Assembly (NCBI RefSeq): GCF_002954355.1
Contig: NZ_MQVV01000014.1
Location: 186,001 to 250,000, forward strand
Reading direction: 5' to 3'
DNA length: 64,000 bases
Source: Nonlabens tegetincola
GTDB lineage: Bacteria > Bacteroidota > Bacteroidia > Flavobacteriales > Flavobacteriaceae
Every line of letters begins with the position of its first letter. Within the stretch, counting starts at the first letter, position 1. Both the position numbers and the translations under genes were made by a program. Below the pieces are notes generated by a model that had not been told where the DNA came from, did no database searches, and worked only from the letters and a program-made list of their open reading frames with translations. This document shows, piece after piece, positions 1 to 8,438 of the stretch.

Positions 1-62
1 GAGCTACAATCCATTGAGAAATAAATAAAAATAAGAGGCTGGCTACTGTTCTCAAGAAGGTC

Positions 63-593
63 TTATTTTATTTTTCTTTTCATCATATTACCAATTAGGA
101 TAGGTTTAGAAACTTCTTCGGCGTCCTCACAGTAATCAATATCTAAAGAAGTATCCATGATAAAATCACCACTAAAACTTTGGTTAAATTCAATCGTTTT
201 ATTGTCGGGAGCGCCTTGTTCAAAAACGATTACCATTTTATACTTATCATCTTCGTTTATAATTTGAGCATCGGTAACGTATCCTATATCATTAGCAATG
301 GTATGAAACGTACCACTTACTAAAGTTACAGTTTCATCGTTGGTCCCACTAGGTTCCCAGGTAAAATCTGCTTTTACGATAGGAGCATTTTCTTTTGAGG
401 CAAGAATTACATTTTCATCTTCGTAATAAAAGTCTACCGTTATAGCAGGATCGATAGTGTAATTGCATTCCATTGATGCTGCTTTCTTCTCAATTGTGGT
501 TTCCATTTCCTGCATATTTTCTGGCTTTTTTTCTTCTTTACAGGCGGTCATTAAAGTTGCAACGGCGATTAATGCAAGTGAAATTCTTTTCAT
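63..593 (-). CDS. Putative lipoprotein of unknown function
   Basis: The 176-residue product starts with a signal peptide and a lipobox-like LMTAC at about residues 14-18, so Cys18 would be the lipidated residue. After it comes a Lys/Glu-rich linker typical of exposed flavobacterial lipoproteins. The remainder is soluble and probably mostly beta-stranded, with no motif I recognise. It stands alone: no gene is close on the same strand and 250 bp separate it from the phosphoesterase gene upstream. Function unknown; the lipoprotein call is well supported. Confidence 0.7.
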   Translation of the reverse strand: MKRISLALIAVATLMTACKEEKKPENMQEMETTIEKKAASMECNYTIDPAITVDFYYEDENVILASKENAPIVKADFTWEPSGTNDETVTLVSGTFHTIANDIGYVTDAQIINEDDKYKMVIVFEQGAPDNKTIEFNQSFSGDFIMDTSLDIDYCEDAEEVSKPILIGNMMKRKIK

Positions 594-800
594 AATTAAT
601 TGGTTTATAGAATGAGTAAATTAAGTTAAATGGCTAGCATTATTCAATACCCTTTATGGGGTACGTCTAGCTATGTAAATGTAAAAATTCTTTACAATAT
701 GAATATTCCTACAACTAGCAGTCGTCTCAAATGGATTACAGATTATTCAACTTAATTAAATAATTGATAATTAATTATTTGAAGGTGAGATGGTGTTTTC

Positions 801-814
801 GCTTTCGCGAAAGC
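801..814. repeat. Dispersed palindrome GCTTTCGCGAAAGC (copy 1, intergenic)
   Basis: Perfect 14-bp palindrome. Here the symmetry extends to 24 bp (796-819). It lies 25 bp downstream of the phosphoesterase stop codon. The flanking TGGTGTTTTC is shared with the copy at 32259. Confidence 0.85.
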
Positions 815-843
815 GAAAATCATTAAATAAAAGTAAGTAAGAT

Positions 844-1698
844 TTATTTAAGGAATTCCTGAAGAATATATTGATAAAGTTGTTTTTGATTCATGTCTAC
901 TAAGCTCATTGAATCATCGAGTAGTTCACTCTCTATAGCATTTACAAGATTATTATTATTCAAATCATGTTTATGAAGTTTCCACTTGTCATCATGATAT
1001 TCCAAGGCTGTGCAATGTTCAACCCAGTCACCACTATTTAAATATCGTATTGACGAGCCATTTTTAAAATCTATCGTTTTGTCGGTAGGTTGGTGAATGT
1101 GACCGCAAATCACATAGTCATAACCTTGTTGACGAGCCATTTCTATAGCAGTTTGCTCAAAGTTGCTGATAAATTTTACTGCACCTTTTACACTGGTTTT
1201 TATTTTACGAGATAGTGAAACTTTACCTTTACCTAGTTTTCTAGACAAATAATTAATAGCGGTGTTTACTAAAATCAAGCTATCATAGCTCATCGCACCT
1301 ATTTTTGCCAACCATTTACTATTTTGAATGGAAACATCAAAAATATCACCGTGAAAAAACAGGGCAGTTTTTCCGTTACAATTCCATTCTAGCTTATTTA
1401 CAATTTTGATATTACCCAGTTCAAGGCCATTGAATTTTCTGAGCATTTCATCGTGATTACCAGTGATATAATAAATTAGAGTTCCTTTGGATGCTAGTTG
1501 AAATAGTTGTTTTACTACTTTCATGTGACTTTTGGGCCAGTAGCGTTTTGAGAACTGCCACATATCAATAATATCGCCGTTAAGAACTAAAGTGTCTGGT
1601 TTTATACTTTTTAAATAGCTATAGATTTCTTTTGATTGACAACCATAGGTTCCCAAATGTACATCGCTTATTACTACAAGATCCACTTTTCGTTTCAT
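844..1698 (-). CDS. Metallophosphoesterase, UDP-2,3-diacylglucosamine diphosphatase (LpxH)-like
   Basis: The 284-residue calcineurin-like phosphoesterase shows the full set of metal-binding motifs in order: SDVHLG near residue 11, GDIID near 41, GNHDE near 80, FHGDIFD near 115 and CGHIHQP near 198. Together these are typical of the LpxH/LpxG-like branch, which hydrolyses UDP-2,3-diacylglucosamine to lipid X in lipid A synthesis. No signal peptide is present, so it should act at the inner face of the cytoplasmic membrane. Lipid A context genes are not adjacent, so the exact substrate is inferred from family only. It appears monocistronic. Confidence 0.8.
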   Translation of the reverse strand: MKRKVDLVVISDVHLGTYGCQSKEIYSYLKSIKPDTLVLNGDIIDMWQFSKRYWPKSHMKVVKQLFQLASKGTLIYYITGNHDEMLRKFNGLELGNIKIVNKLEWNCNGKTALFFHGDIFDVSIQNSKWLAKIGAMSYDSLILVNTAINYLSRKLGKGKVSLSRKIKTSVKGAVKFISNFEQTAIEMARQQGYDYVICGHIHQPTDKTIDFKNGSSIRYLNSGDWVEHCTALEYHDDKWKLHKHDLNNNNLVNAIESELLDDSMSLVDMNQKQLYQYILQEFLK

Positions 1699-1807
1699 AT
1701 AACCCTTTAATAATGATGTTTATAAAACTAATTGAAAGGGTTGATTACTAGGTTATAAGAATTTTATGTGTTCTTTATTTAAAGGCTATCACTTAATGAA
1801 ATAATTG

Positions 1808-1835
1808 TAAAAAAGCCGTCATTAAAATGACGGCC
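1808..1835 (-). terminator. Intrinsic terminator candidate
   Basis: Inverted repeat GCCGTCATT / AATGACGGC (1815-1823 / 1826-1834), followed on the minus strand by six U residues. It is about 240 nt beyond the fadE stop codon, as a second terminator after the one at 2015-2050. Confidence 0.6.
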
Positions 1836-2013
1836 TAGCATAACATTGAATTTAGTTTAATTATCTTATTTCAAACTGAGAATCAATAGTTAACCATTTA
1901 TTTATGTTAGAATTATTATACAATCTTTAACCAAACCTAATCTCGCTTAAGCTTACTTAACTTTTTGACTAATCAACAAATATTGAATTAGTTGAAATGA
2001 AAATTTCATCGAT

Positions 2014-2050
2014 AAAAAAACCGCTATTTCTAATTAAAGAATAGCGGTTT
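2014..2050 (-). terminator. Intrinsic terminator of the fad operon
   Basis: Stem CCGCTATT / AATAGCGG (2021-2028 / 2040-2047), followed on the minus strand by a U-run (A7 on the plus strand, 2014-2020). It lies about 25 nt downstream of the fadE stop. Confidence 0.8.
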
Positions 2051-2075
2051 CCAACATTTAAAATTAACTTTCTAA

Positions 2076-3887
2076 TTAGAAAGGATAAGCATTACTATCA
2101 GTTACTTTATCTGCGATCGTATTTCTTAACGCTACGATATTAGGCAGATTTGTATATTTAGTAAATCGTTTAAGTCCCATAAGCATCATGCGTTGTTCGT
2201 CACCTTCTGCAAAGCTTGCGATACCTTCTTCAGCTCTGTTTTGGATGATTTTCACTGCATTGTATAAGTATAGCTGAGACATAGCAATTTGCTCTTTTTG
2301 CGCTTCTTCACTTGACCTAGCGATATTTTTCTGAGTTCTAAGGATAGCACTTTCAGCCATATAAATCTCAATAAGAATGTCTGATGCAGCCATAAGTAAC
2401 TGTTGGTGTTGTTCAAGTTCAGTTCCAAATTTTTGAACTGCACTACCAGCTACCATTAAGAATACTTTTTTAAGTTTCTTAATCATATCCATTTCTTCAC
2501 TTAATGGCTCAGAAAAATCTGGTACATCAAAAGAAGGAATAGAGGTAAGTTCATTTGCCACAGCCATTGCTGGTTCCAGTAAATTTACATGACCTTTCAT
2601 CGCCTTTTTAACAAGCATACCAACGGCAAGCATTCTATTTATTTCATTTGTACCTTCATATATTCTTGAGATACGAGCATCACGCCACGCTGCTTCCATA
2701 GGAGCATCGGCACTGAATCCCATACCACCGTATATTTGAATACCTTCATCACTACAGTTTTGAATATCTTCAGATACAGCTACCTTAAGAATAGAACATT
2801 CAATCGCAAACTCTTCAACTCCTTTCAGTTCTGCAGTTGCAAATTCATCTCCTTGTTCTTGTCTAATATGGATACGATTTTCTATGTCTTTTGCTGCACG
2901 ATATGAAGCACTTTCACCTACGTAAGCACTTGTAGCCATGTCGGCTAATTTCTTACGAATAGCACCAAATTTTGCGATTGGAGTTTTAAACTGCTCACGT
3001 TCATTTGCATATTGAGTAGCTAAAGAAATTACACGACGCTGTGCATCTAAACAAGCTGCAGCAAGTTTGATACGACCTACGTTAAGAGCGTTCATAGCAA
3101 TTTTAAATCCTTCACCACGTCCAGCCAGCATATTTTCAACAGGAACTAGGCAATCATTAAAAAATACTTGACGGGTAGAAGAGGAGTGAATTCCTAACTT
3201 GTGTTCTTCCTCACCTAATGTAATACCATTTGACGGGTCATTTTCTACAATGAAACCTGTGATATTTTTATCATCTTCTAAACGGGCAAATACTACAAAT
3301 ACGTTACAAAAACCTGCATTTGAGATCCACATTTTCTGACCGTTGATTTTGTAGTGTTTACCGTCCTCAGTAAGTTCAGCTTTAGTCTTACCCGAATTTG
3401 CATCTGATCCAGCACCAGGCTCTGTCAAACAGTAAGCTCCAAACCACTCACCTGTAGCAAGTTTTGGAACATATTTTTTCTTCTGCTCTTCAGTTCCATA
3501 AAGTGTAATAGGCATAGTACCTATTCCAGTATGAGCACCAAAAGCTGTAGCAATAGAACCAGTTGCTCCTGATATGTAATCACATACTAACATGGTTGAG
3601 ACGAATCCCATTCCTAGACCATCATATTCTTCAGGTACAGCTACACCTAAGAATCCCATTTCACCTGCTTTACGCATTACTTCTTCAGTAAGAGCGTAAT
3701 CTTTCTTTTCAAATCTTTCTTTATGCGGTACAACTTCTTTGTCTACAAATTCTGTTACCGACTCTTTCATCATGATTTGTTCCTCAGAAAAATCTTCAGG
3801 AGTAAATACGTCCTGTGGATTTGTTTCTTTCACGATAAATTGACCACCACGGATTATACCGCTTTCATTTGTTGTTTCTGTTGCCAT
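2076..3887 (-). CDS. fadE: Acyl-CoA dehydrogenase, FadE type
   Basis: The 603-residue flavoprotein catalyses the first step of beta-oxidation, acyl-CoA to trans-2-enoyl-CoA. The acyl-CoA dehydrogenase core is clear: N-terminal helical domain, CLTEPGAGSD near residue 153, the WISNAG motif, GGMGFSADAPMEAAWRD near 388 and RIYEGTNEIN near 410 at the flavin/catalytic-Glu region. A C-terminal extension of about 170 residues makes it longer than ordinary ~380-residue dehydrogenases and close to the ~594-residue FadE of Bacillus subtilis. It is the last gene of the marR-fadN-fadA-fadE operon and is followed by a terminator. Confidence 0.93.
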   Translation of the reverse strand: MATETTNESGIIRGGQFIVKETNPQDVFTPEDFSEEQIMMKESVTEFVDKEVVPHKERFEKKDYALTEEVMRKAGEMGFLGVAVPEEYDGLGMGFVSTMLVCDYISGATGSIATAFGAHTGIGTMPITLYGTEEQKKKYVPKLATGEWFGAYCLTEPGAGSDANSGKTKAELTEDGKHYKINGQKMWISNAGFCNVFVVFARLEDDKNITGFIVENDPSNGITLGEEEHKLGIHSSSTRQVFFNDCLVPVENMLAGRGEGFKIAMNALNVGRIKLAAACLDAQRRVISLATQYANEREQFKTPIAKFGAIRKKLADMATSAYVGESASYRAAKDIENRIHIRQEQGDEFATAELKGVEEFAIECSILKVAVSEDIQNCSDEGIQIYGGMGFSADAPMEAAWRDARISRIYEGTNEINRMLAVGMLVKKAMKGHVNLLEPAMAVANELTSIPSFDVPDFSEPLSEEMDMIKKLKKVFLMVAGSAVQKFGTELEQHQQLLMAASDILIEIYMAESAILRTQKNIARSSEEAQKEQIAMSQLYLYNAVKIIQNRAEEGIASFAEGDEQRMMLMGLKRFTKYTNLPNIVALRNTIADKVTDSNAYPF

Positions 3888-4016
3888 TTTTTTACTTTTT
3901 ATTACGATACTTAGAAGAAAGAATGGTACTCAAATCTATTTTGAAATTGATTACCTAGTCCCAGCATATTAATTTGTGCCTAGCAGATCAGTCTTCTAAC
4001 TTTTTTAATGATTGTT

Positions 4017-5210
4017 TTATTTAAGGAATTCGTAAACACCACAAGCTCCTTGACCTGTCCCTACACACATAGTTACAAGACCATATTTATTCTCTAAATT
4101 TTGACGTCGCATTTCATCAAATAATTGTACACTTAATTTTGCTCCTGTACATCCTAGTGGATGTCCTAGTGCAATAGCTCCTCCATTTGGGTTCACTATA
4201 TCTTGGTTAAGGCCCAATTCTCTGATTACTGCAAGTGATTGAGAAGCAAATGCTTCATTTAATTCAATCATACTTACATCATTTAAAGTAATTCCTGCTT
4301 GTTTAAGTGCCTTTGGAATAGCCTTTACTGGACCAATACCCATAATTCTAGGAGGAACACCTGCAGCTGCAAAGTTTACCATACGTGCGATAGGTTCAAG
4401 ATTTAATTCTTTTACCATTTCTTCACTCATCACTAGAACCATAGCTGCTCCATCACTCATTTGTGATGAGTTACCAGCGGTTACCGAACCACCAGCAGCA
4501 AATACAGGTCTTAATTTTCCTAAAACCTCCAGTTTTGTATCAGCACGTGGTCCTTCATCTTTGTTTACAGTGTAGGAGCGTGTTTCCTTTTTACCAGCAG
4601 CGTTAATAAAAGTTTCCTCTACTTCTATAGGAACGATTTGGTCTTGAAATCTATCTTCAGCAAGTGCTTTCAAAGCTTTTTGATGAGAATTAAAGGCAAA
4701 CTCATCTTGGTCTTCTCTAGAAACTTTGAATTCGTTTGCAACAGCCTCTGCAGTTAACCCCATTCCCCAGTAATAGTCTTCGTTACCGGCTTTTGCTACT
4801 CGGTAATCTGGAGTAGGTTTATAACCACCCATTGGAATATAGGACATCGACTCTGCACCACCGGCAATAATACAATCTGCCATTCCCGATTGTATTTTTG
4901 CGGTCGCCATGGCAATAGTTTCTACACCACTAGCACAATATCTATTTACAGTTACACCAGGAACATCATCAATTTTTAATCCCATTAATGAAATTAAACG
5001 CGCCATATTAAGTCCTTGTTCAGCCTCGGGCATTGCGTTACCTATGATAACATCATCAATTCTTGTTTTATCCAAGGCAGGAACATCTTTAAGCATAGCT
5101 TCAATTGTTTCTGCTGCCAGTTCATCTGGTCTTTTAAATCTGAATACTCCTTTAGGAGCTTTTCCCACTGCTGTTCTTTTAGCAGCAACTATATATGCAG
5201 TCTTGTTCAT
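4017..5210 (-). CDS. fadA: Acetyl-CoA C-acyltransferase (3-ketoacyl-CoA thiolase)
   Basis: The 397-residue thiolase performs the thiolytic last step of beta-oxidation. The nucleophilic cysteine lies in NRYCASG near residue 92, followed by NEAFASQ near 319, the catalytic His in GGAIALGHPLGCTGA near 347 and the second Cys in CVGTGQGACG near 381. Length is normal for the family. It sits between fadN and fadE, as in the fadNAE operon of Bacillus subtilis, supporting a degradative rather than a biosynthetic thiolase. Confidence 0.95.
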   Translation of the reverse strand: MNKTAYIVAAKRTAVGKAPKGVFRFKRPDELAAETIEAMLKDVPALDKTRIDDVIIGNAMPEAEQGLNMARLISLMGLKIDDVPGVTVNRYCASGVETIAMATAKIQSGMADCIIAGGAESMSYIPMGGYKPTPDYRVAKAGNEDYYWGMGLTAEAVANEFKVSREDQDEFAFNSHQKALKALAEDRFQDQIVPIEVEETFINAAGKKETRSYTVNKDEGPRADTKLEVLGKLRPVFAAGGSVTAGNSSQMSDGAAMVLVMSEEMVKELNLEPIARMVNFAAAGVPPRIMGIGPVKAIPKALKQAGITLNDVSMIELNEAFASQSLAVIRELGLNQDIVNPNGGAIALGHPLGCTGAKLSVQLFDEMRRQNLENKYGLVTMCVGTGQGACGVYEFLK

Positions 5211-5318
5211 TTCTTTAATATTATAACAGGATTATAGATTTATGTTTGAGAACAAGTTATCTAATTGAAATCCTATCATTTGTTATTTTTTTATTTGCTG
5301 TGAAACTGTTTTATTAAA

Positions 5319-7727
5319 TTAGTTTCTTAACGGTTTACCTTTTTGCAACATGTGCTGTAAACGTTCCAAAGTTTTACGTTCACCAGTTAAACTTAAAAAG
5401 GCTTCTCTTTCAAGATCTAATAAATATTGCTCGGATACCAGAGTTGGAGCACTTAAATCACCACCAGCCATTACGTAAGCTAATTTATTGGCGATTTTCT
5501 TATCATGCTCGCTTATGTATTTTCCAGCTTCCATACTGTCTGTACCTACTAAGAACATTCCTAATGCTTGTTTACCAAGCACCTTAATATCTTTACGTGG
5601 TGCAGGTTGTGTGTATCCTTTATCTGCCATTAGGCGTGCCTGCGCTTTCGCGAAAGCGATACGACGATTGTCATTAACAACAACTTGATCAATTCCTCTT
5701 CTTAAGATACCTAGATCGTAGGCTTCGTAAGCACTAGTTGCTACCTTGGCCATACCTACAGTTAAGAAATATTCTTGTAAACGGTTAAGTTCTACATCGT
5801 TCTTTTCGAAAGTATCACTTGCACGTAGTGCCATTTCCTTTGATCCACCACCACCTGGAATAACTCCTACTCCAAATTCTACTAGACCTATGTAGGTTTC
5901 GGCACTGGCTACTGCCATATCACTGTGCATCGTAATTTCACAACCACCACCTAATGTCATTTGGTGAGGTGCAACAACTGTTGGAATACTGCTGTAACGT
6001 AATCTCATTACGGTATTTTGGAATTGCTTAATAGCCATATTAAGCTCATCATATTCTTGCTCTACAGCCATCATGAATATCATACCGATATTTGCTCCAA
6101 CGGAGAAATTTGCTCCATTGTTTGCAACTACAAGTCCATCAAAGCGGTCTTCGGCAATATCTATAGCTTTATTAAGTCCAGCTAATACATCGCCACCAAT
6201 CGAATTCATTTTTGAAGTGAACTCTACATTTAAAATACCATCACCTATATCATGAACAGTAACACCACTGTTTTTAAATACTGGCACTTGTGCTCTAAGG
6301 TTGTCTAGAATAATAAAACCATCTTGTCCTGGTTTCTTAACGTAATCCTTATCAGGAATAGAGTAGTAATAAGTTGCTCCATCGCGTACAGTGTAAAAAG
6401 AGTCATAACCTTTTTCTAGCATTTCTGTCACCCAAGCAGCTGGTTCCTTACCTATGGCTTTCATAAGTTCTACACCTTTTGCAACGCCTACAGCGTCCCA
6501 AACCTGGTATGGACCATGTTCCCATCCGAATCCAGCACTCATCGCATCGTCAATACGGTATAACTCGTCTGAGATTTCAGGAATCCTATGTTGTACGTAA
6601 GCAAATAGTGATGCAAATGATTTTCTATAAAACTCTCCTGCTTTATCTTTTCCTTTTATCAGAACAGGAAAACGATCTGCAACATTATCAATAGTCTTAG
6701 TTAACTCTAATGTTGCAAATTTTGCTCTAGGCTGTTTAACATATTCTAGTGTATCTAGATCTAGAGCTAAAATTTCCTTTTTACCCTCGTTTGAAACACT
6801 TTTCTTATAGAAGCCTTGGCCTGTTTTTGAACCTAACCATTTGTTTTCCATCATAGTGCTGATGAAATCTGGTAATTTAAACGTGTCACGGTGCTCGTCT
6901 TGCGGACAGTTTTCATAGACTCCGTTTGCTACGTGTACCAACGTATCCAATCCTACAACGTCTACTGTCCTAAAAGTAGCAGACTTAGCACGTCCAATAA
7001 CAGGACCGGTAAGTTTGTCTACTTCTGTAACTGTAAGGCCCATTTCTTTTACCGTATGAAATAGACTTTGTATAGAAAAAATTCCGATTCTATTTCCGAT
7101 AAATGCTGGTGTATCTTTAGCTAGTACTGAAGTTTTTCCTAAGTATTTTTCACCGTACTCCATAAGAAAATCGGTAACTGATGGATCACAGTTAGGTCCT
7201 GGAACTACTTCGAATAATTTTAAATATCTAGGAGGATTAAAGAAGTGGGTTACTGCAAAATGCTTTTGAAAATCCTCACTACGACCTTCATTCATAAATC
7301 CAATTGGAATTCCAGAAGTGTTTGAGGTTATTAAGGTACCAGGTTTACGGTACTTTTCAATTTGTTCAAAAACAGATTTTTTAATATCCAATCGCTCAAC
7401 AACAACTTCTATTACCCAATCTGTATTTGAGATTTTTTTCAAATCATCTTCTAGGTTTCCTGTCGAAATACGATTTGCAAAAGCTTTATTATACAGAGGA
7501 GCTGGCTTACTTTTTATTGCAGCAGCAAGATTATCATTTACCATACGATTACGTACAGCTTTGTCTTCAAGGGTTAAACCTTTAGCTTTTTCTTTATCTG
7601 TAAGCTCTCGTGGAACAATATCTAATAATAATACCTCACAGCCAATATTGGCAAAGTGACAGGCAATTCCACTACCCATGATTCCAGAACCGATTACGGT
7701 TACATGTTTGATTCTTCTTTTTCCCAT
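5319..7727 (-). CDS. fadN: 3-hydroxyacyl-CoA dehydrogenase / enoyl-CoA hydratase, FadN type
   Basis: The 802-residue bifunctional enzyme hydrates enoyl-CoA and oxidises 3-hydroxyacyl-CoA. The NAD-binding dehydrogenase part is N-terminal (GSGIMGSGIACHFANIG at residues 13-29; HFFNPP near 167). The hydratase/isomerase part lies in the C-terminal half (GANFSVGANIG near 540, GGGCEITMHSD near 593). This order is the reverse of E. coli FadB and matches FadN of Bacillus subtilis. The start codon is separated by one base from the marR stop, indicating translational coupling. One copy of the genomic palindrome falls in frame as AFAKA near residue 695. Confidence 0.92.
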   Translation of the reverse strand: MGKRRIKHVTVIGSGIMGSGIACHFANIGCEVLLLDIVPRELTDKEKAKGLTLEDKAVRNRMVNDNLAAAIKSKPAPLYNKAFANRISTGNLEDDLKKISNTDWVIEVVVERLDIKKSVFEQIEKYRKPGTLITSNTSGIPIGFMNEGRSEDFQKHFAVTHFFNPPRYLKLFEVVPGPNCDPSVTDFLMEYGEKYLGKTSVLAKDTPAFIGNRIGIFSIQSLFHTVKEMGLTVTEVDKLTGPVIGRAKSATFRTVDVVGLDTLVHVANGVYENCPQDEHRDTFKLPDFISTMMENKWLGSKTGQGFYKKSVSNEGKKEILALDLDTLEYVKQPRAKFATLELTKTIDNVADRFPVLIKGKDKAGEFYRKSFASLFAYVQHRIPEISDELYRIDDAMSAGFGWEHGPYQVWDAVGVAKGVELMKAIGKEPAAWVTEMLEKGYDSFYTVRDGATYYYSIPDKDYVKKPGQDGFIILDNLRAQVPVFKNSGVTVHDIGDGILNVEFTSKMNSIGGDVLAGLNKAIDIAEDRFDGLVVANNGANFSVGANIGMIFMMAVEQEYDELNMAIKQFQNTVMRLRYSSIPTVVAPHQMTLGGGCEITMHSDMAVASAETYIGLVEFGVGVIPGGGGSKEMALRASDTFEKNDVELNRLQEYFLTVGMAKVATSAYEAYDLGILRRGIDQVVVNDNRRIAFAKAQARLMADKGYTQPAPRKDIKVLGKQALGMFLVGTDSMEAGKYISEHDKKIANKLAYVMAGGDLSAPTLVSEQYLLDLEREAFLSLTGERKTLERLQHMLQKGKPLRN
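5644..5657. repeat. Dispersed palindrome GCTTTCGCGAAAGC (copy 2, inside fadN)
   Basis: Perfect 14-bp palindrome, read in the fadN frame as Ala-Phe-Ala-Lys-Ala. Confidence 0.85.
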
Positions 7728-7728
7728 A

Positions 7729-8196
7729 TTACTTTCTAACTAAAAAGGGTTGATTTTTAAATATCTTTTTTGAATTAACTATTTCATTTATTCGGTAAGC
7801 TACTTCTAGAAATGTTTCTAGTTTATCTTCTTCAATTTCCTCACGTATGTGGTTGTCAAAGGTTTTTACAACGGATTTAGAAAATTCTCTCATTTCCCTA
7901 CCGAATGGTGTTAAATGAATTAAAACACTACGACCATCTTCTGGATTTTTTTTCCTTTCAATAAGTCCTTTGTTTTCCATCATTTTAAGTGTTCGAGATA
8001 ATGATGTCGCTTCCATTCCCATCTTTGGACCTAAGGCTGTACTAGGAGTTCCATTCTCGGGATCTATACTTATTAAAGCAAAACCTGTAGCCATTGTACT
8101 GCCTTTTACTGCGGCTTGTTCGTTGTACATTTTAGACACTGACATCCAGGTAGCTCTTAAAATATAATCTATTGTTTTATTATGTCTCATACTCAT
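7729..8196 (-). CDS. MarR-family transcriptional regulator
   Basis: The 155-residue protein has a MarR winged-helix core: ATSLSRTLKMMENKGLIER (about residues 67-85) is the recognition helix and start of the wing, then NPEDGRSVLIHLTPFG (about 87-102) is the DxRS wing motif. It heads the beta-oxidation operon with one base to fadN, so it is probably a local repressor responding to acyl-CoA or free fatty acid; that ligand is inference. A near-perfect inverted repeat lies 24 bp upstream at 8220-8241 and would allow autoregulation of the operon. An alternative ATG lies two codons downstream. Confidence 0.88.
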   Translation of the reverse strand: MSMRHNKTIDYILRATWMSVSKMYNEQAAVKGSTMATGFALISIDPENGTPSTALGPKMGMEATSLSRTLKMMENKGLIERKKNPEDGRSVLIHLTPFGREMREFSKSVVKTFDNHIREEIEEDKLETFLEVAYRINEIVNSKKIFKNQPFLVRK

Positions 8197-8219
8197 TAAT
8201 AGACCGCAAGATAAAACAT

Positions 8220-8241
8220 TTTACTATGCACGCATAATAAA
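8220..8241. promoter_or_regulatory. Candidate MarR operator
   Basis: Inverted repeat TTTACTATGC - AC - GCATAATAAA: two 10-bp half-sites around a 2-bp centre with a single mismatch. It is placed 24 bp in front of marR, in the expected promoter/leader of the fad operon. Spacing and symmetry fit a dimeric MarR protein. Binding is inferred. Confidence 0.55.
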
Positions 8242-8378
8242 TTAACAAAAAACTTCAATCGTTATAGTAGTTTGAATAATCATAAAATTACTAATTATAT
8301 TTTAATTATACTCGAGTTGAATAGCTCAATTTTAGAGTTAAATATCTGACTATAAGTTTATAAAAGTTCGATAAATAA

Positions 8379-8415
8379 AAAAGCCTCTGATTTTTTATAA
8401 TCAGAGGCTTTAAAG
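8379..8415 (-). terminator. Intrinsic terminator after the T9SS adhesin cluster
   Basis: Stem AAAGCCTCTGATT / AATCAGAGGCTTT (8381-8393 / 8400-8412), with a U-run on the minus strand, 27 nt beyond the last gene of the cluster. The symmetric A/T flanks mean it could stop transcription from either side. Confidence 0.8.
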
Positions 8416-8438
8416 AGTCGGTTACTTAAAAATCTTTG

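Larger units (their letters stand above)
1699..2075. other. Intergenic region with two minus-strand hairpins
   Basis: This 377-bp gap lies between the phosphoesterase and fadE. It contains two strong inverted repeats, at 1815-1834 and 2021-2047, each preceded by an A-run on the plus strand. Each would therefore be an intrinsic terminator for leftward transcription. I see no open reading frame with gene-like features between them; a short RNA ending at the distal hairpin cannot be excluded. Confidence 0.5.

Noticed and set aside
1-24. Plus-strand frame ending ELQSIEK followed by TAA at the left edge
   Set aside because: Only eight codons are visible, which is too little to support a truncated gene.
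796-819. Palindrome as terminator of the phosphoesterase gene
   Set aside because: It is a perfect palindrome with no loop and no U-tract, and the same sequence occurs inside genes.
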